This document shows, one piece after another, positions 26,241-35,236 of a stretch of DNA of 62,594 nt. Location: the NCBI GenBank assembly GCA_937874195.1, contig CALNBM010000066.1, forward strand, positions 1 to 62,594, given 5' to 3'. Made by a program: the position numbers and the translations under genes. Position 1 is the stretch's first letter, and each line of letters begins with the position of its first letter. The notes below the pieces were generated by a model. It was not told where the DNA came from, ran no database searches, and worked only from the letters and a program-made list of their open reading frames with translations. Source of the DNA: an uncultured Clostridia bacterium. Its GTDB lineage: Bacteria; Bacillota; Clostridia; Christensenellales; UBA1242.

Positions 26241-26541
26241 ATAACTGCTTTTAAATTGTTATTGTTGGTGAAAAACAATTAATGCAGGTGAATAAAATAA
26301 TTAAAAGAAAATTCAAACAAAAGAATTTAATTTTTTTTATAAATCAAAAAGTTCCCAATAAAGATTTATAGTTTAGTTCAATTCTTATTAGTGTTAAGAT
26401 TTTAAAAATATTTTTTTTAATTTTCGTAGAAGTTAGAGTGAGCAATATAATAACACACATTTTTTAGTTTAGTTTGATTAAATAATTTAAAAATAATAAA
26501 CTTAAAGAATAAAAAAGATTTATTTATAAGTAACTTTTAAA

Positions 26542-26572
26542 AAAAAATATATGGGATATCCATATATTTTTT
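26542..26572. terminator. Bidirectional terminator between dnaI and the zinc-ribbon membrane gene
   Basis: A near-perfect palindrome with AAAAATATATGG on the left and CCATATATTTTT on the right, about 26542-26554 and 26560-26572, around a 5-base loop, with A-run and T-run flanks. It lies 21 bases from the stop of the minus-strand gene. The rest of 26241-26541 is AT-rich with no gene. Confidence 0.7.
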
Positions 26573-26593
26573 ATTTAGCATATTTAAATCTCT

Positions 26594-27160
26594 TTAACTC
26601 AATATTCCTGTTATGATAGCATCATATAAGAAGATATTTAATAATATCATAACAACAGTAAGTGAAGAAACTGTAATTAAAGTAACTTTTGAAAAAGTTT
26701 TTTTGTTTCTAATAAATTGTATGATTGCATAAGACATTGACATCACAATAAAGGTGAAAGGTATAACTGCAGTTATCCAAACAGGTGCACCAGCAGGAGC
26801 AGGTAATTTTCCAACTAAGAAAGAAACTGTATAAAGCATAGTTCTAGCAGAATTTTGAAAAGTATATGTGGCTCCACCTGCATCAGTAGAAGTAACATAT
26901 CCAAAAACGCCAATAATAATCATAAATATAGTAAGTATACTATATGAAGCAAGCACCCAGGAAACGATACCCATAGTTGTTGATTCGCTCTTTGGTACGA
27001 CTGGTCGTTCTTTTCTTATATGTTCAGCACGCACATACGGTTTAACTGTTGGTTCAGTTTTAATTTCTGTTTCAGATTTAACCTGACTTAGGTTTTTTTG
27101 ACAAAATGAACAAAAGCTAGAATCTTCTGGAATTTCTTTTCCACAATATCTACAAAACAT
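26594..27160 (-). CDS. Zinc-ribbon membrane protein
   Basis: The 188-residue protein begins with a zinc ribbon (MFCRYCGKEIP...FCSFCQ, two CxxC knuckles within residues 3-21), then a polar linker rich in Lys, Glu and Pro (about 25-62), then four hydrophobic segments that look like membrane helices (about 64-90, 107-122, 127-147, 160-185). This architecture is frequent among Clostridia proteins of unknown role. The zinc ribbon would face the cytoplasm if the protein follows the positive-inside rule. A GAGG site precedes the ATG. I cannot assign a function. Confidence 0.8.
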   Translation of the reverse strand: MFCRYCGKEIPEDSSFCSFCQKNLSQVKSETEIKTEPTVKPYVRAEHIRKERPVVPKSESTTMGIVSWVLASYSILTIFMIIIGVFGYVTSTDAGGATYTFQNSARTMLYTVSFLVGKLPAPAGAPVWITAVIPFTFIVMSMSYAIIQFIRNKKTFSKVTLITVSSLTVVMILLNIFLYDAIITGILS

Positions 27161-28022
27161 TTCTTTACCTCTCTAAAATAATTAATATGATTTATTATAT
27201 CTTAATATTAGCGTAATCGCAAATTAAATTAAGAATTTTTAAAACAAAATCTTCAAAGTATAATACAAGTTGGATTTAATTTGAAATAGGGTATATGTTA
27301 AAAGCATCAAATGGGAATCTTTATCATTATAAAAAACAAGTTAAAAAACTTTTACTTTTAGACTTGAAATGAAACTGTTGTATTATTCGAATATTTTTCT
27401 TGTAAAAAACTTTTAAATTTATGCGTTTTTATAATGTATTTTGATAATATTTCCACATTAGTATGGTACTTTAATTTCATTTTGAAATCATTTTTATTTT
27501 ATGAATAAAATATCATCTTTTGGTTTTTTATGTAACACGGATTTTTTTTGCTTAATTATTGCTTGTAAGATTTTTTTGTTTCACACGAATAATATATATA
27601 GGCTTGCTTTTAAAAAACAAAAGAGGCGCTACGACGCACCTCTTTTGTTACCTAATAATGTGTATAGGTTGAATGAAAAATGGAAAAACATTTTAACTTA
27701 ATTAAAATGTATTCTCATTATATAGTGGAAATGTGCTTTTGTCAATACCCTTTTTGAAATTAATTGTATAAAAAATCAATTATTTTTTACTTATTTTTAA
27801 AGTAATCAATAAATTATCAAAAAATCGCATAAAACTTGGCTTTGTTGAATTTAAACAGTGCTAAAATTGATAACAAAGAAAAGTAAAGAACAGTTTTTAT
27901 ATTGTAAATATTTTCTAAAAAACTTCACTTTTATTTAAAAAAACAGAATTGCAAAATTGTATTGTTAGAAAAATATTTCTCTTGCAAAAGGCTTTTTAAT
28001 TTGAATTTTTTTCGTGCATAGT
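27161..28022. other. 862-bp spacer with a minus-strand terminator at 27616-27649
   Basis: AACAAAAGAGG at 27616-27626 pairs with CCTCTTTTGTT at 27639-27649. Read on the minus strand it is followed by a T-run, so it likely terminates the transcript of the RNHCP gene at 28023-28325, about 370 bases beyond its stop. An imperfect direct repeat of about 45 bp sharing TTGTATT...AATATTT...CTTTT occurs at about 27378-27420 and 27957-28002. A 66-codon plus-strand frame (27501-27701) runs across the terminator, lacks a ribosome binding site and is not called. Confidence 0.5.
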
Positions 28023-28325
28023 TTATTGTTTTTTAGCAATTTTAAGAATAGTGTTATAATTGTCATCTTGAGCGCATTTGTTTTTAACTATATGTCCGCA
28101 AATATTACATTTATGCACAATGATAAATCCCTTTTTTGAGTTTGTTTGAATATCAATCGGACAAAGCAATCCCTTACATAAATTTGCTCTATCCCCCGGC
28201 ATAATATCAACATGCAAGGAGTGTAAACAATTTGGGCAATGGTTTCGTGAAGAATATCCTAGCGGTTTAACAATGTTGCCACAGTTTACGCAAATAAATC
28301 CGTCATCATTCTTTTTAAAATTCAT
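28023..28325 (-). CDS. RNHCP domain protein
   Basis: This 100-residue protein matches the RNHCP domain family: an N-terminal CVNCG knuckle, the name-giving RNHCPNCLHSLHVD followed by PGDRANLCKGLLCPI, and a C-terminal HKCNICGHIVKNKCAQDDN. It carries ten or so cysteines in CxxC pairs and presumably binds zinc. The family is small, widespread in Clostridia and Actinobacteria and of unknown biochemical role; translation- or RNA-related functions have been suggested only by domain resemblance. The ATG is preceded by AAAGGAAA. It appears monocistronic. Confidence 0.88.
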   Translation of the reverse strand: MNFKKNDDGFICVNCGNIVKPLGYSSRNHCPNCLHSLHVDIMPGDRANLCKGLLCPIDIQTNSKKGFIIVHKCNICGHIVKNKCAQDDNYNTILKIAKKQ

Positions 28326-28703
28326 AATTTTCCTTTAAATTACTAATAGTATGTATTTTTTAAAATAGTATTAATCTATGGTTAAAATTTATATTAAACA
28401 AGTGCGTACGAAGTTACGGATAAGAGCGGTGCGCAATTTCTTACAAATGTTTTCACTTAGTTGATAAGCGTGAAACTCATGCATTTTCTCTTAATTATAA
28501 TTTATTTCGTTCATGCTGTCTTGTTTTATTATAATAAAATGATATGTTGACCTTGTTCTAGATTTAAAAATGTGAGAATTAATTTTAATTATTATTAAAG
28601 GTGTTTTTTTTGAAAAAACAATTAATTAGGGAGTAATTTTAAAAAAAATCATAAACTTATGAACACAAAAATTTATTAGTAAAATAATATTTTGTGGTTA
28701 TAT
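28326..28703. other. Spacer between the RNHCP and radC genes
   Basis: No gene, terminator or convincing promoter is visible in these 378 bases. A slightly GC-richer patch at about 28400-28450 contains no ORF. Confidence 0.3.
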
Positions 28704-29414
28704 TTATTGCAGTTTTTTAACCAGTTCTTCATAGTCTATAAAAAGTCCTTCATCTCTAAAACTAAAAAAACATGATTCACCAATTATTATGTGGTCTATA
28801 AGAGAGTAGCCTGCAAGCCGAGCGGATATATATAAGTTTTTAGTAAAAGATACATCGCTCAAGCTTGGTGAACTTTTGCCGTGTGGATGATTATGACAAA
28901 CTAAAAATTTTGTGCATAAGTTTTTATTTAAAATATTTAAAATATCTTTGATTTGAACGGAAACACTAGCATCTGTTCCAAACGCCAATTTTTCGTAGTG
29001 CGTTATTTGCATGTTGTTATTAACACAAGCAACATAAAATTGCTCAATTGATGAGCTTGATAAAATTTTTCTAAAAAATTCTGAAGTGTCAAACGAATTA
29101 AAAATTTTAAAATTATTTTCTTTTTCGTTTTTATTATAATAAGATATAACATCTTTAAGTGTGCTTAGGTAAACAGCCAGCACATTGCCAATTCCATCTA
29201 TTGTTTGCAGTTCCTTTTGAGATGACTGTAAAACACCTTTAAAAGAGCCAAATTTTTTTATAAGATTGTGAGCTAACACATTTGTATCTTTTCTAGGAAT
29301 AACAAAAGATAAAACATACTCTAACACTTGGTGCTCCTGCATGTTTTCCAGGCCTGTTTTAACTATGGTTTCACGAAGACGCTTTCTATGACCTTCGTGC
29401 ACATGATTATTCAT
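28704..29414 (-). CDS. radC: RadC family (JAMM-domain) protein
   Basis: The 236-residue protein has the N-terminal helix-hairpin-helix-like part of RadC (IDGIGNVLAVYL, about 67-80) and a C-terminal MPN/JAMM metalloprotease-like domain. The metal-binding signature HNHPHGKSSPSLSD is complete (H-x-H-P...S...D), and an upstream Glu-containing strand is present. The family is conserved but its repair role is disputed and the true substrate is unknown. There is no ribosome binding site before the ATG. A promoter ends six bases upstream of it, so it is another leaderless candidate in this window. Confidence 0.93.
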   Translation of the reverse strand: MNNHVHEGHRKRLRETIVKTGLENMQEHQVLEYVLSFVIPRKDTNVLAHNLIKKFGSFKGVLQSSQKELQTIDGIGNVLAVYLSTLKDVISYYNKNEKENNFKIFNSFDTSEFFRKILSSSSIEQFYVACVNNNMQITHYEKLAFGTDASVSVQIKDILNILNKNLCTKFLVCHNHPHGKSSPSLSDVSFTKNLYISARLAGYSLIDHIIIGESCFFSFRDEGLFIDYEELVKKLQ

Positions 29415-29420
29415 GATTTT

Positions 29421-29449
29421 ATCTTACATTATTTTAAAGCTTTTTACAA
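29421..29449 (-). promoter_or_regulatory. radC promoter placed for a leaderless transcript
   Basis: On the minus strand TTGTAA (29449-29444), a 17-base spacer and TAAGAT (29426-29421) precede the ATG at 29414 by six bases. The expected start coincides with the ATG. The -10 is imperfect (4 of 6). Confidence 0.45.
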
Positions 29450-29907
29450 ATAAATTGCGCGCTTTTACATTGTCTAATATTTTGTTTGACATTAAGAAAA
29501 CATATTAATATAATAGAATATTGTTTGAAAATATTAGTTTTGATTACTAGTTACGCCTTAAAAAGATAAATAAAACTTATCAGGAGAATTGTATAGCACT
29601 GCATAGAATTAGTTTTCTATTATTAAAAATAAATCAAGCATATATGTAAAAATAAGTTAAAAAACTATTTAATAGCTCAAACATATCATGAAAAAAATTT
29701 AAAAATTATTTAAAAGTGAAAAATATAATTAACCAGATAGAGATTATGCTAAAAAAATTATAATCAAGTTCTTATAGTATATTTAAAATGAAAGTGATTT
29801 AAGTTACTAAGTTTAATGTTTTAAAAATAATAAACAAATCATATTATATGGCAGAACTTATTTATAGAAAGAGATATGTTTAACAAAACACTAAGGTAAG
29901 GAAAAAA
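29450..29907. other. Spacer between radC and degV
   Basis: AT-rich divergent spacer without a gene or a recognisable structured element. degV has AAGGTAAGGA before its ATG. Confidence 0.3.
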
Positions 29908-30762
29908 ATGAAAATAAAAATTACATGTGATAGCGCAACAGATTTAACAAAAGAACAAATAGCAAAAAACGATATTGCGGTTATTCCCTTTATTATAACA
30001 ATGGGCGATAAAACATATCGTGATGGTGTGGATTTATTTCCTCAAATGATATTTGATTTTGTTGCAAAAAATAAAATTCTTCCAAAAACTTCTGCTATAA
30101 ACGCTTTTGAATATGAGCAGTTTTTTAAAAAGCAGTTAAAGGAGCACGATGCACTTATACATATATCTGTTTCATCCAAAGTTTCCAGTACTATTGTAAA
30201 TGCAGAAAAAGCGGCGGAAAATATAAAAAATGTTTTCGTCATAGATTCGCTTTCGCTTTCCAGTGGAACAGCTGTGCAACTATTATACGCATGTGACCTG
30301 CGAGCGCAAGGCCTAAACGCACAAGAAATTGTGGAAAAAGTAAACGCGCGTCGTGAGTTTGTGCAGGCAAGTTTTATTACAAATAAAATAGATTATTTAT
30401 ATAAGGGCGGAAGGTGTTCAAGTTTGCAGTTATTAGGTGCAAACCTGTTAAAAATTCATCCATCAATTATTCTTCGAAAGGGTAAAATGCAAATGAATAA
30501 AAAGTTTATGGGGAATTTAGCGAAGGTTCAAAAAAACTATCTTGAAGATACTATAAAGGAATTTAATACCCCTGACAACAATTGTGTGTTTATAACATAT
30601 AGCAGTGCAACTCCAGAAATGCTGGAACTATTTAGAACATTTATAAAAGAAAAAACCAACTTTAAACAAGTGCATGAGGCGTTTGCCAGTGCCACTATAA
30701 CCTCTCACTGCGGGGAAAACACCATTGGAATTTTATATTATAATGATGGCGATAAGTTATAA
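29908..30762 (+). CDS. DegV family fatty-acid-binding protein
   Basis: DegV (FakB-like) proteins bind a fatty acid and present it to the kinase FakA for phosphorylation before incorporation into phospholipid. The 284-residue protein has the typical start KITCDSATDLTKEQIAKNDIAVIPF, the YRDGVDL segment and the phosphate-binding TSAIN segment. The second domain contains LYKGGRCS and HPSIILRKGKM, and the end carries SHCGENTIGILYY. Length is normal. The partner kinase is not in the window. It is monocistronic and followed directly by a 125-base structured element. Confidence 0.93.
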   Translation: MKIKITCDSATDLTKEQIAKNDIAVIPFIITMGDKTYRDGVDLFPQMIFDFVAKNKILPKTSAINAFEYEQFFKKQLKEHDALIHISVSSKVSSTIVNAEKAAENIKNVFVIDSLSLSSGTAVQLLYACDLRAQGLNAQEIVEKVNARREFVQASFITNKIDYLYKGGRCSSLQLLGANLLKIHPSIILRKGKMQMNKKFMGNLAKVQKNYLEDTIKEFNTPDNNCVFITYSSATPEMLELFRTFIKEKTNFKQVHEAFASATITSHCGENTIGILYYNDGDKL

Positions 30763-30766
30763 AAAT

Positions 30767-30891
30767 AAAAAGGCAAGGACCCGGCACAAGTTAAATTCTG
30801 CATCACTGACTTAATTAGTTCATTGTTGTATTAATCGATTTAATGCAGGAGCAGGGCACTTTCGTGTTCGTGATTTCAACTTGCCTTTTTT
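30767..30891. ncRNA. Structured intergenic element of about 125 bases, possible small RNA or compound terminator
   Basis: AAAAAGGCAAG at 30767-30777 and CTTGCCTTTTT at 30880-30890 form a perfect 11-bp closing stem. Inside, TTCTGCAT (30807-30814) pairs with ATGCAGGA (30843-30850) with one G:U, and CAC-TTTC-GTG forms a small hairpin at about 30858-30867. The interior is GC-richer than its surroundings. A T-run follows on both strands. It begins five bases after the degV stop, so it could be the 3' end of the degV transcript or an independent RNA. It does not match 4.5S, 6S or tmRNA hallmarks that I know. Confidence 0.45.
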
Positions 30892-31017
30892 GTTTGAGAA
30901 GTAAGCCACACACTATGCGTGTGAAGTGTGAAAACTTTTATAAGTTTGAATAGATAAAAACACCTTATTTTTTAAATAAAACCAAGCAAGAATAATTAAA
31001 AATAAACAAAAAAATAG

Positions 31018-31067
31018 TCTGGCACACTAAACTGAGTTTGAAACTTGTGAGACCAGATAATATTTTT
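31018..31067. terminator. Bidirectional terminator downstream of the 190-residue protein gene
   Basis: TCTGG at 31018-31022 pairs with CCAGA at 31053-31057, with CACA/TGTG inside, and T-runs or A-runs lie on both sides. It is 140 bases beyond the stop of the minus-strand gene at 31207 and may also stop plus-strand transcripts from degV. The remaining spacer holds no gene. Confidence 0.5.
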
Positions 31068-31206
31068 TTAATTACTATAAGTAAAGTAATTTAACGCTTA
31101 AAGAGTTATTTACTTTTTTATTATATAAATAAAGTAAATAACTAATTTATTTTTATCCATTGATTTGCGTAAAAGGTGATTTTATCAAATAAACATCGCA
31201 AAATAA

Positions 31207-31779
31207 TTATTGATTTACCTGTGGAAGTGTTAAGAAGTTATAAAAATTATCAAGCGTGTTGGAAAGTGTCATAACCAGACCAAATTCAGCAGGGTAATTA
31301 GCAAATAAAGTTATCATGTTTTTTAGCACGCAGTAAAATAAGTCAATTATTTTATCTCGTAGTCGCCGTCTATTCGTACTTTGACTAAAACATGGTGGCG
31401 GGCAGGTTGTTCCTCTTAGATTAAAACTTTCAACAAAACTGTTTTTAGTTTGTGCAACTGAGTTTGCTATATTATTTAGGCTTTGGCGTAGCGATGCGTT
31501 GGGGGACTTGCAAGCATATTCTTTTAAATAGCAATCAAGTTGCCCTAATCCATTAATAATGTTAATAACAAGTGAATTAATTTCACTTGCAGTTAGGTTT
31601 TGTAAACTAACCACCAAATTATCGATTTCAGGGCTAGGAATTGCAGGAGCGGGCACCGGTGCTGGTGCTGTGGTATCAGGTTCAAATTCAACCTGCAATT
31701 TTTTAGATTTCAAATATTCTTTATTTAGCTTTTCCACTAAAACTTCCGGCAAATTTTCCGGATAATCATTATATTTCAT
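31207..31779 (-). CDS. Hypothetical protein with a proline/alanine linker
   Basis: I do not recognise this 190-residue protein. It has a charged N-terminal segment (1-35), a Pro/Ala linker (about 37-50, APAPVPAPAIP), a mostly helical middle (about 52-118, with repeated Asn/Leu heptad-like spacing), a CPPPCF segment with two cysteines near residue 125, a basic stretch TNRRRLRDK, and a hydrophobic C-terminal half that could pair as one or two helices. It has no signal peptide. AAAGGGAAA before the ATG and the following terminator support a real gene. Function unknown. Confidence 0.7.
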   Translation of the reverse strand: MKYNDYPENLPEVLVEKLNKEYLKSKKLQVEFEPDTTAPAPVPAPAIPSPEIDNLVVSLQNLTASEINSLVINIINGLGQLDCYLKEYACKSPNASLRQSLNNIANSVAQTKNSFVESFNLRGTTCPPPCFSQSTNRRRLRDKIIDLFYCVLKNMITLFANYPAEFGLVMTLSNTLDNFYNFLTLPQVNQ

Positions 31780-31863
31780 ATATTTTTCCCTTTATCTTAT
31801 CATAATTATTTATATGATTTAAAATAAAAAACAATGCATAAGTTAAAATTTTTAATATTTCTC

Positions 31864-31890
31864 TTTACAAAAGAAATAAAGTGTGATAAT
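31864..31890 (+). promoter_or_regulatory. Promoter of the standalone hairpin RNA
   Basis: TTTACA at 31864-31869 and GATAAT at 31885-31890 with an upstream TG (extended -10, TGtGATAAT). The spacer of 15 is short; an alternative TAATAT at 31887-31892 gives 17. Either reading puts the start at about 31897-31899, exactly where the 5' strand of the hairpin begins. Confidence 0.5.
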
Positions 31891-31896
31891 ATATTT

Positions 31897-31975
31897 AGAA
31901 GATAGTAGTTTTTTCCACCTATTTGCAACTTTGGACTTGTCTGATTTGTAAATTAAAAACTACTATCTTTTTTTT
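31897..31975 (+). ncRNA. Standalone small RNA candidate ending in its own terminator
   Basis: AAGATAGTAGTTTTT at 31899-31913 pairs perfectly over 15 bp with AAAAACTACTATCTT at 31955-31969, and a run of T residues follows to 31975. Inside, ATTTGCAA (31921-31928) pairs with TTGTAAAT (31946-31953, one G:U), giving an asymmetric internal loop with TCCACCT (31914-31920) on one side and a single base on the other, and a 17-base apical loop. A promoter lies just upstream. The neighbouring gene on the left is on the other strand and tex starts 120 bases later, so the hairpin does not terminate an annotated gene. No ORF is inside. Confidence 0.6.
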
Positions 31976-32095
31976 CAGGTTTTTCTGTTTTAATTAAAAC
32001 TGATGCAGTTTTATCGATTTTTAGATAAAACTTTTTTTATTTTAATTATTTTATGTTAGACTATTAAAAAACTAATTTTAAAAAAGGACAAATAC

Positions 32096-34264
32096 ATGAA
32101 CATAGAACAAGTCTTAGCCTATGAATTTAATTTACAGTTGGCGCATTCTAATAATATAGTTGAATTATTAGATAGCGGTTGTACTATTCCCTTTATAGCT
32201 AGATATAGAAAAGAACTAACAGGAAGTTGTGATGATCAAACTCTTAGAGCTTTTGAAAACAGGTTAAATTATCTAAGGAGTTTAACTAAAAGAAAAGAAG
32301 AGGTATCTAATCTAATTGCTGAGCAAGGCAATATGACCGATGAAATAAAAAAAGCGTTAGACAATTCGTCCACTTTAACTGAAGTGGAAGACATTTACCG
32401 ACCATTTAAACCAAAAAGAAAAACACGAGCGAGTGTGGCGATTGCAAAGGGCTTGCAACCTCTTTCCGATATGATTTTAAAGCAAAATAAAAATATTAAC
32501 ATAATTGAAGAAGCGGAAGCCTTTATTAGTGAAGAAAAAGGCGTGAAAAGTGTGGAAGAGGCGATTAACGGTGCAAAAGACATTGTTGCAGAAACTATTT
32601 CCGACACCGCCACGCTTAGAAAAAACTTACGAGAACTACTATTTCACAAAGGTTTTATCGAAACAAAATTAGACGTGGAAAAAGAAAATGCATCCACTTA
32701 TGAAATGTATGCTCAATATAATTCCGCTATCGAAAAATTACCTAGCCACCGAGTGCTTGCAATTAATCGCGGAGAAAAAGAAGGATGTCTAAAAGTGAAT
32801 CTAGTGTTAAACGAAGACCTTGCACTTGCGGTTGTTCACGATGAATATATAAAAAAGAACAGTCCGTATGAAGAAATGATGCAAGAAATTTGTTTAGATA
32901 GTTATAACCGTTTAATATTCCCAAGTATTGAAAGAGAAGTAAGAAATGAGTTAACAGAAACTGCAAGTGAGCAAGCAATTAAAATGTTTGAAGTGAACTT
33001 AAAGCCATTGCTTATGCAACCGCCTTTAAAAAACAAAGTGATTTTAGGCTTGGATCCAGCTTATAGAACGGGATGTAAAATTGCAGTTATTGATATTCAT
33101 AGCAATGTGTTAGACACAACTGTAATTTATCCAACTCCACCTCAAAACAAAGTTGAAGAAAGTGAAATCATAATAGCAAAATTGGTGGACAAACATAAAG
33201 TTGATGTTATTGCTATTGGTAATGGCACAGCAACGAAAGAAAGTGAAATTTTTGTTGCTAACCTAATAAAAAAAATGAAGAGAAAAATAAATTATGCTGT
33301 GGTAAACGAGGCAGGAGCAAGTGTTTATAGCGCAAGCAAACTCGGCGCGAGTGAGTTTCCGGAGTTTGATGTTGCGCTTAGAAGTGCGGTATCTATTGCT
33401 CGCAGACTTCAAGATCCACTTGCCGAACTTATTAAAATTGATGTTAAAAGTATTGGTGTTGGACAATATCAACACGACATGCCTGAAAAACGCTTAACTG
33501 AGGTGTTGGATGGCGTGGTAGAAAATTGCGTTAACAGTGTGGGGGTGGATGTAAACACTGCCAGCCCAAGCCTGCTTTCCTTTGTGGCAGGATTAAATAA
33601 AACCGTTGCAAAAAACATTGAAACTTACAGAAAAAAAACTGGCAAAATAACATCTCGAGAAGCATTAAAAAAGGTGGATAAATTAGGTGCGAAAGCTTAT
33701 GAACAATGTGCTGGATTCCTGCGAATTGTTGATGGTGATAATATTTTAGACAATACTTCCGTGCATCCGGAAAGTTATGATGTTGTTAAGAAATTATTAA
33801 ATTATTTTAAACTAACCGATAAAGATATTGAAAACGGCAACTTGGCGTTGCTTCCTAAAATTGTTGCAGAAAAAGGTATAAATAAGGTTGCTGGTGATAT
33901 TGGTGTTGGTGTGCCAACGCTAGAAGATATTATAGGCGAACTTATAAAACCCGGTCGTGACATTCGCGATGACCTTCCTAAGCCAATTTTAAAAAGCGAA
34001 CTATTAGATATTTCCAATCTTAAAGCGGGTATGGTTATTGACGGAGTTGTTAGAAATGTTGTGGATTTTGGGGTTTTTGTAGATATATCTGTGCACCAGG
34101 ACGGATTGGTTCATATCTCCGAAATTAGTAAAGAATTTATCAAACATCCAAGCGATGTGTTAAAAGTTGGCGATAATGTGACTGTCAAAGTGTTGTCGGT
34201 GGATTTAGATAAAAAGCGAATTGCACTAACTATTAAAGGCGCAAAAGATGAAGTAAGTGAATAA
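32096..34264 (+). CDS. tex: Tex family RNA-binding protein
   Basis: This is a conserved cytoplasmic nucleic-acid-binding protein related to eukaryotic Spt6, acting in transcription or RNA metabolism. Domain order is normal for 722 residues: an N-terminal helix-turn-helix region (CTIPFIARYRKELTG), a YqgF/RuvC-like domain (about 320-450, with ILGLDPAYRTGCKIAVID), the helix-hairpin-helix repeats with VDVNTASPSLLSFVAGL, and a C-terminal S1 domain (about 640-712, with VVRNVVDFGVFVDISVHQDGLVHISEIS). An AAAAGGAC site precedes the ATG. It is monocistronic, with a terminator after it. Confidence 0.96.
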   Translation: MNIEQVLAYEFNLQLAHSNNIVELLDSGCTIPFIARYRKELTGSCDDQTLRAFENRLNYLRSLTKRKEEVSNLIAEQGNMTDEIKKALDNSSTLTEVEDIYRPFKPKRKTRASVAIAKGLQPLSDMILKQNKNINIIEEAEAFISEEKGVKSVEEAINGAKDIVAETISDTATLRKNLRELLFHKGFIETKLDVEKENASTYEMYAQYNSAIEKLPSHRVLAINRGEKEGCLKVNLVLNEDLALAVVHDEYIKKNSPYEEMMQEICLDSYNRLIFPSIEREVRNELTETASEQAIKMFEVNLKPLLMQPPLKNKVILGLDPAYRTGCKIAVIDIHSNVLDTTVIYPTPPQNKVEESEIIIAKLVDKHKVDVIAIGNGTATKESEIFVANLIKKMKRKINYAVVNEAGASVYSASKLGASEFPEFDVALRSAVSIARRLQDPLAELIKIDVKSIGVGQYQHDMPEKRLTEVLDGVVENCVNSVGVDVNTASPSLLSFVAGLNKTVAKNIETYRKKTGKITSREALKKVDKLGAKAYEQCAGFLRIVDGDNILDNTSVHPESYDVVKKLLNYFKLTDKDIENGNLALLPKIVAEKGINKVAGDIGVGVPTLEDIIGELIKPGRDIRDDLPKPILKSELLDISNLKAGMVIDGVVRNVVDFGVFVDISVHQDGLVHISEISKEFIKHPSDVLKVGDNVTVKVLSVDLDKKRIALTIKGAKDEVSE

Positions 34265-34321
34265 ATTAAACACATAAAAATAATAAAAATCAAAACAGCG
34301 AATATTAAAAATAAAAATATG

Positions 34322-34343
34322 AACCAGCGATAGCTGGTTTTTA
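34322..34343 (+). terminator. Terminator of tex
   Basis: AACCAGC at 34322-34328 pairs with GCTGGTT at 34333-34339 over GATA, followed by TTTATTTT. The spacer continues to 34824 without any recognisable gene or structure. Confidence 0.75.
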
Positions 34344-34824
34344 TTTTGTAACTGTTTTTTAGAAGAATTTATGCTATCACTGACTAATTTTTTTTTTAGC
34401 GATATGTTTTTTTTGAAAAGATAAACCCAAGTATGATTTTAAATAAAGATATTGCCAGTGTTTAACTACGCACCACTTATAATCGCTTTAATTTGTACTG
34501 TGCAGGTGCAGGCATATGCTTGTGAATTCTTGTAAATAATTTAAATATGTAATAGTTTTTTTAAAGTAGGCAAGTAGAACTTTAAAAAATAATAACAGAG
34601 AAGTGGAGCCAGTTTCGTTTAATAACTCTTAAAATAGAACAATCGCTATAACGGATTTTTGAATAAGATTTACTTATACTATCAAATTTTGTACTGCTTG
34701 CAAACCTATTTTTTCTTTCCTATAACAAAAGTTTATAGTAGAATTTGAGAATTTTATTGTAAAAAAAAATTAGTCGTTATAAATAAGATAACTAGTATAA
34801 AAGAATAAAAACAAACTAATATTG

Positions 34825-34872
34825 TTGACAAAGGCAGGCACATTAGCATATTATATGAATAATTGTTCATAT
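34825..34872 (+). promoter_or_regulatory. Promoter and ArsR/SmtB-type operator of the metal-resistance operon
   Basis: TTGACA at 34825-34830 and TATTAT at 34849-34854 (18-base spacer) form the promoter. The inverted repeat ATATGAA at 34853-34859 and TTCATAT at 34866-34872 (six bases between) overlaps the -10 and the start site. It resembles SmtB/CadC operators, which carry TGAA-n-TTCA-type half sites. Binding of the downstream repressor here would block the promoter until metal releases it. Confidence 0.75.
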
Positions 34873-34897
34873 GACAACCGCATGAGGAGGTTAGAAA

Positions 34898-35236
34898 GTG
34901 TATAGATGCAGACCAATTAATGAAGAATCAATAAAATGTGTTAAAGAAAAGATATTAGATAACAAACAGTTAGAAAAGCTAAGTGCTTTTTATAGCATTT
35001 TTGCGGATTCAACACGGCTTAAAATTATAAACTGTTTGCTTTATTCAAAATTATGTGTGTGTGATATAGCAATTTTAGTAGGATGTTCGCATTCGCTTAC
35101 CTCGCATCAACTAAGACGATTGAAAGCAATTAATGTGGTGGATGTTACCGAACAGGGGAAAACAAAGTTTTATAGTTTAAAAGATGAACATATAGAAAAA
35201 ATATTTAAGATAGGACTGGAACATATTAATGAGTAA
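34898..35236 (+). CDS. ArsR/SmtB family metal-sensing repressor, CadC-like
   Basis: 112 residues with a winged helix (TRLKIINCLLYSKLCVCDIAILVG then SHSLTSHQLRRL). The metal ligands of CadC can be aligned: Cys4 and Cys14 in the N-terminal tail and Cys53/Cys55 in the CVC motif of alpha-3 form the soft-metal site. Asp96, His98, His109 and Glu112 have exactly the spacing (0, +2, +13, +16) of the alpha-5 Zn site of CadC. Both sites therefore look intact. The start is GTG after GAGGAGG. The 3' end overlaps the ATPase gene by eight bases, and an operator lies upstream. Sensing of Cd, Pb or Zn is expected; specificity is inferred. Confidence 0.9.
   Translation: MYRCRPINEESIKCVKEKILDNKQLEKLSAFYSIFADSTRLKIINCLLYSKLCVCDIAILVGCSHSLTSHQLRRLKAINVVDVTEQGKTKFYSLKDEHIEKIFKIGLEHINE

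Noticed and set aside
27501..27701. 66-codon plus-strand ORF
   Set aside because: It runs through a strong hairpin terminator and lacks a ribosome binding site.
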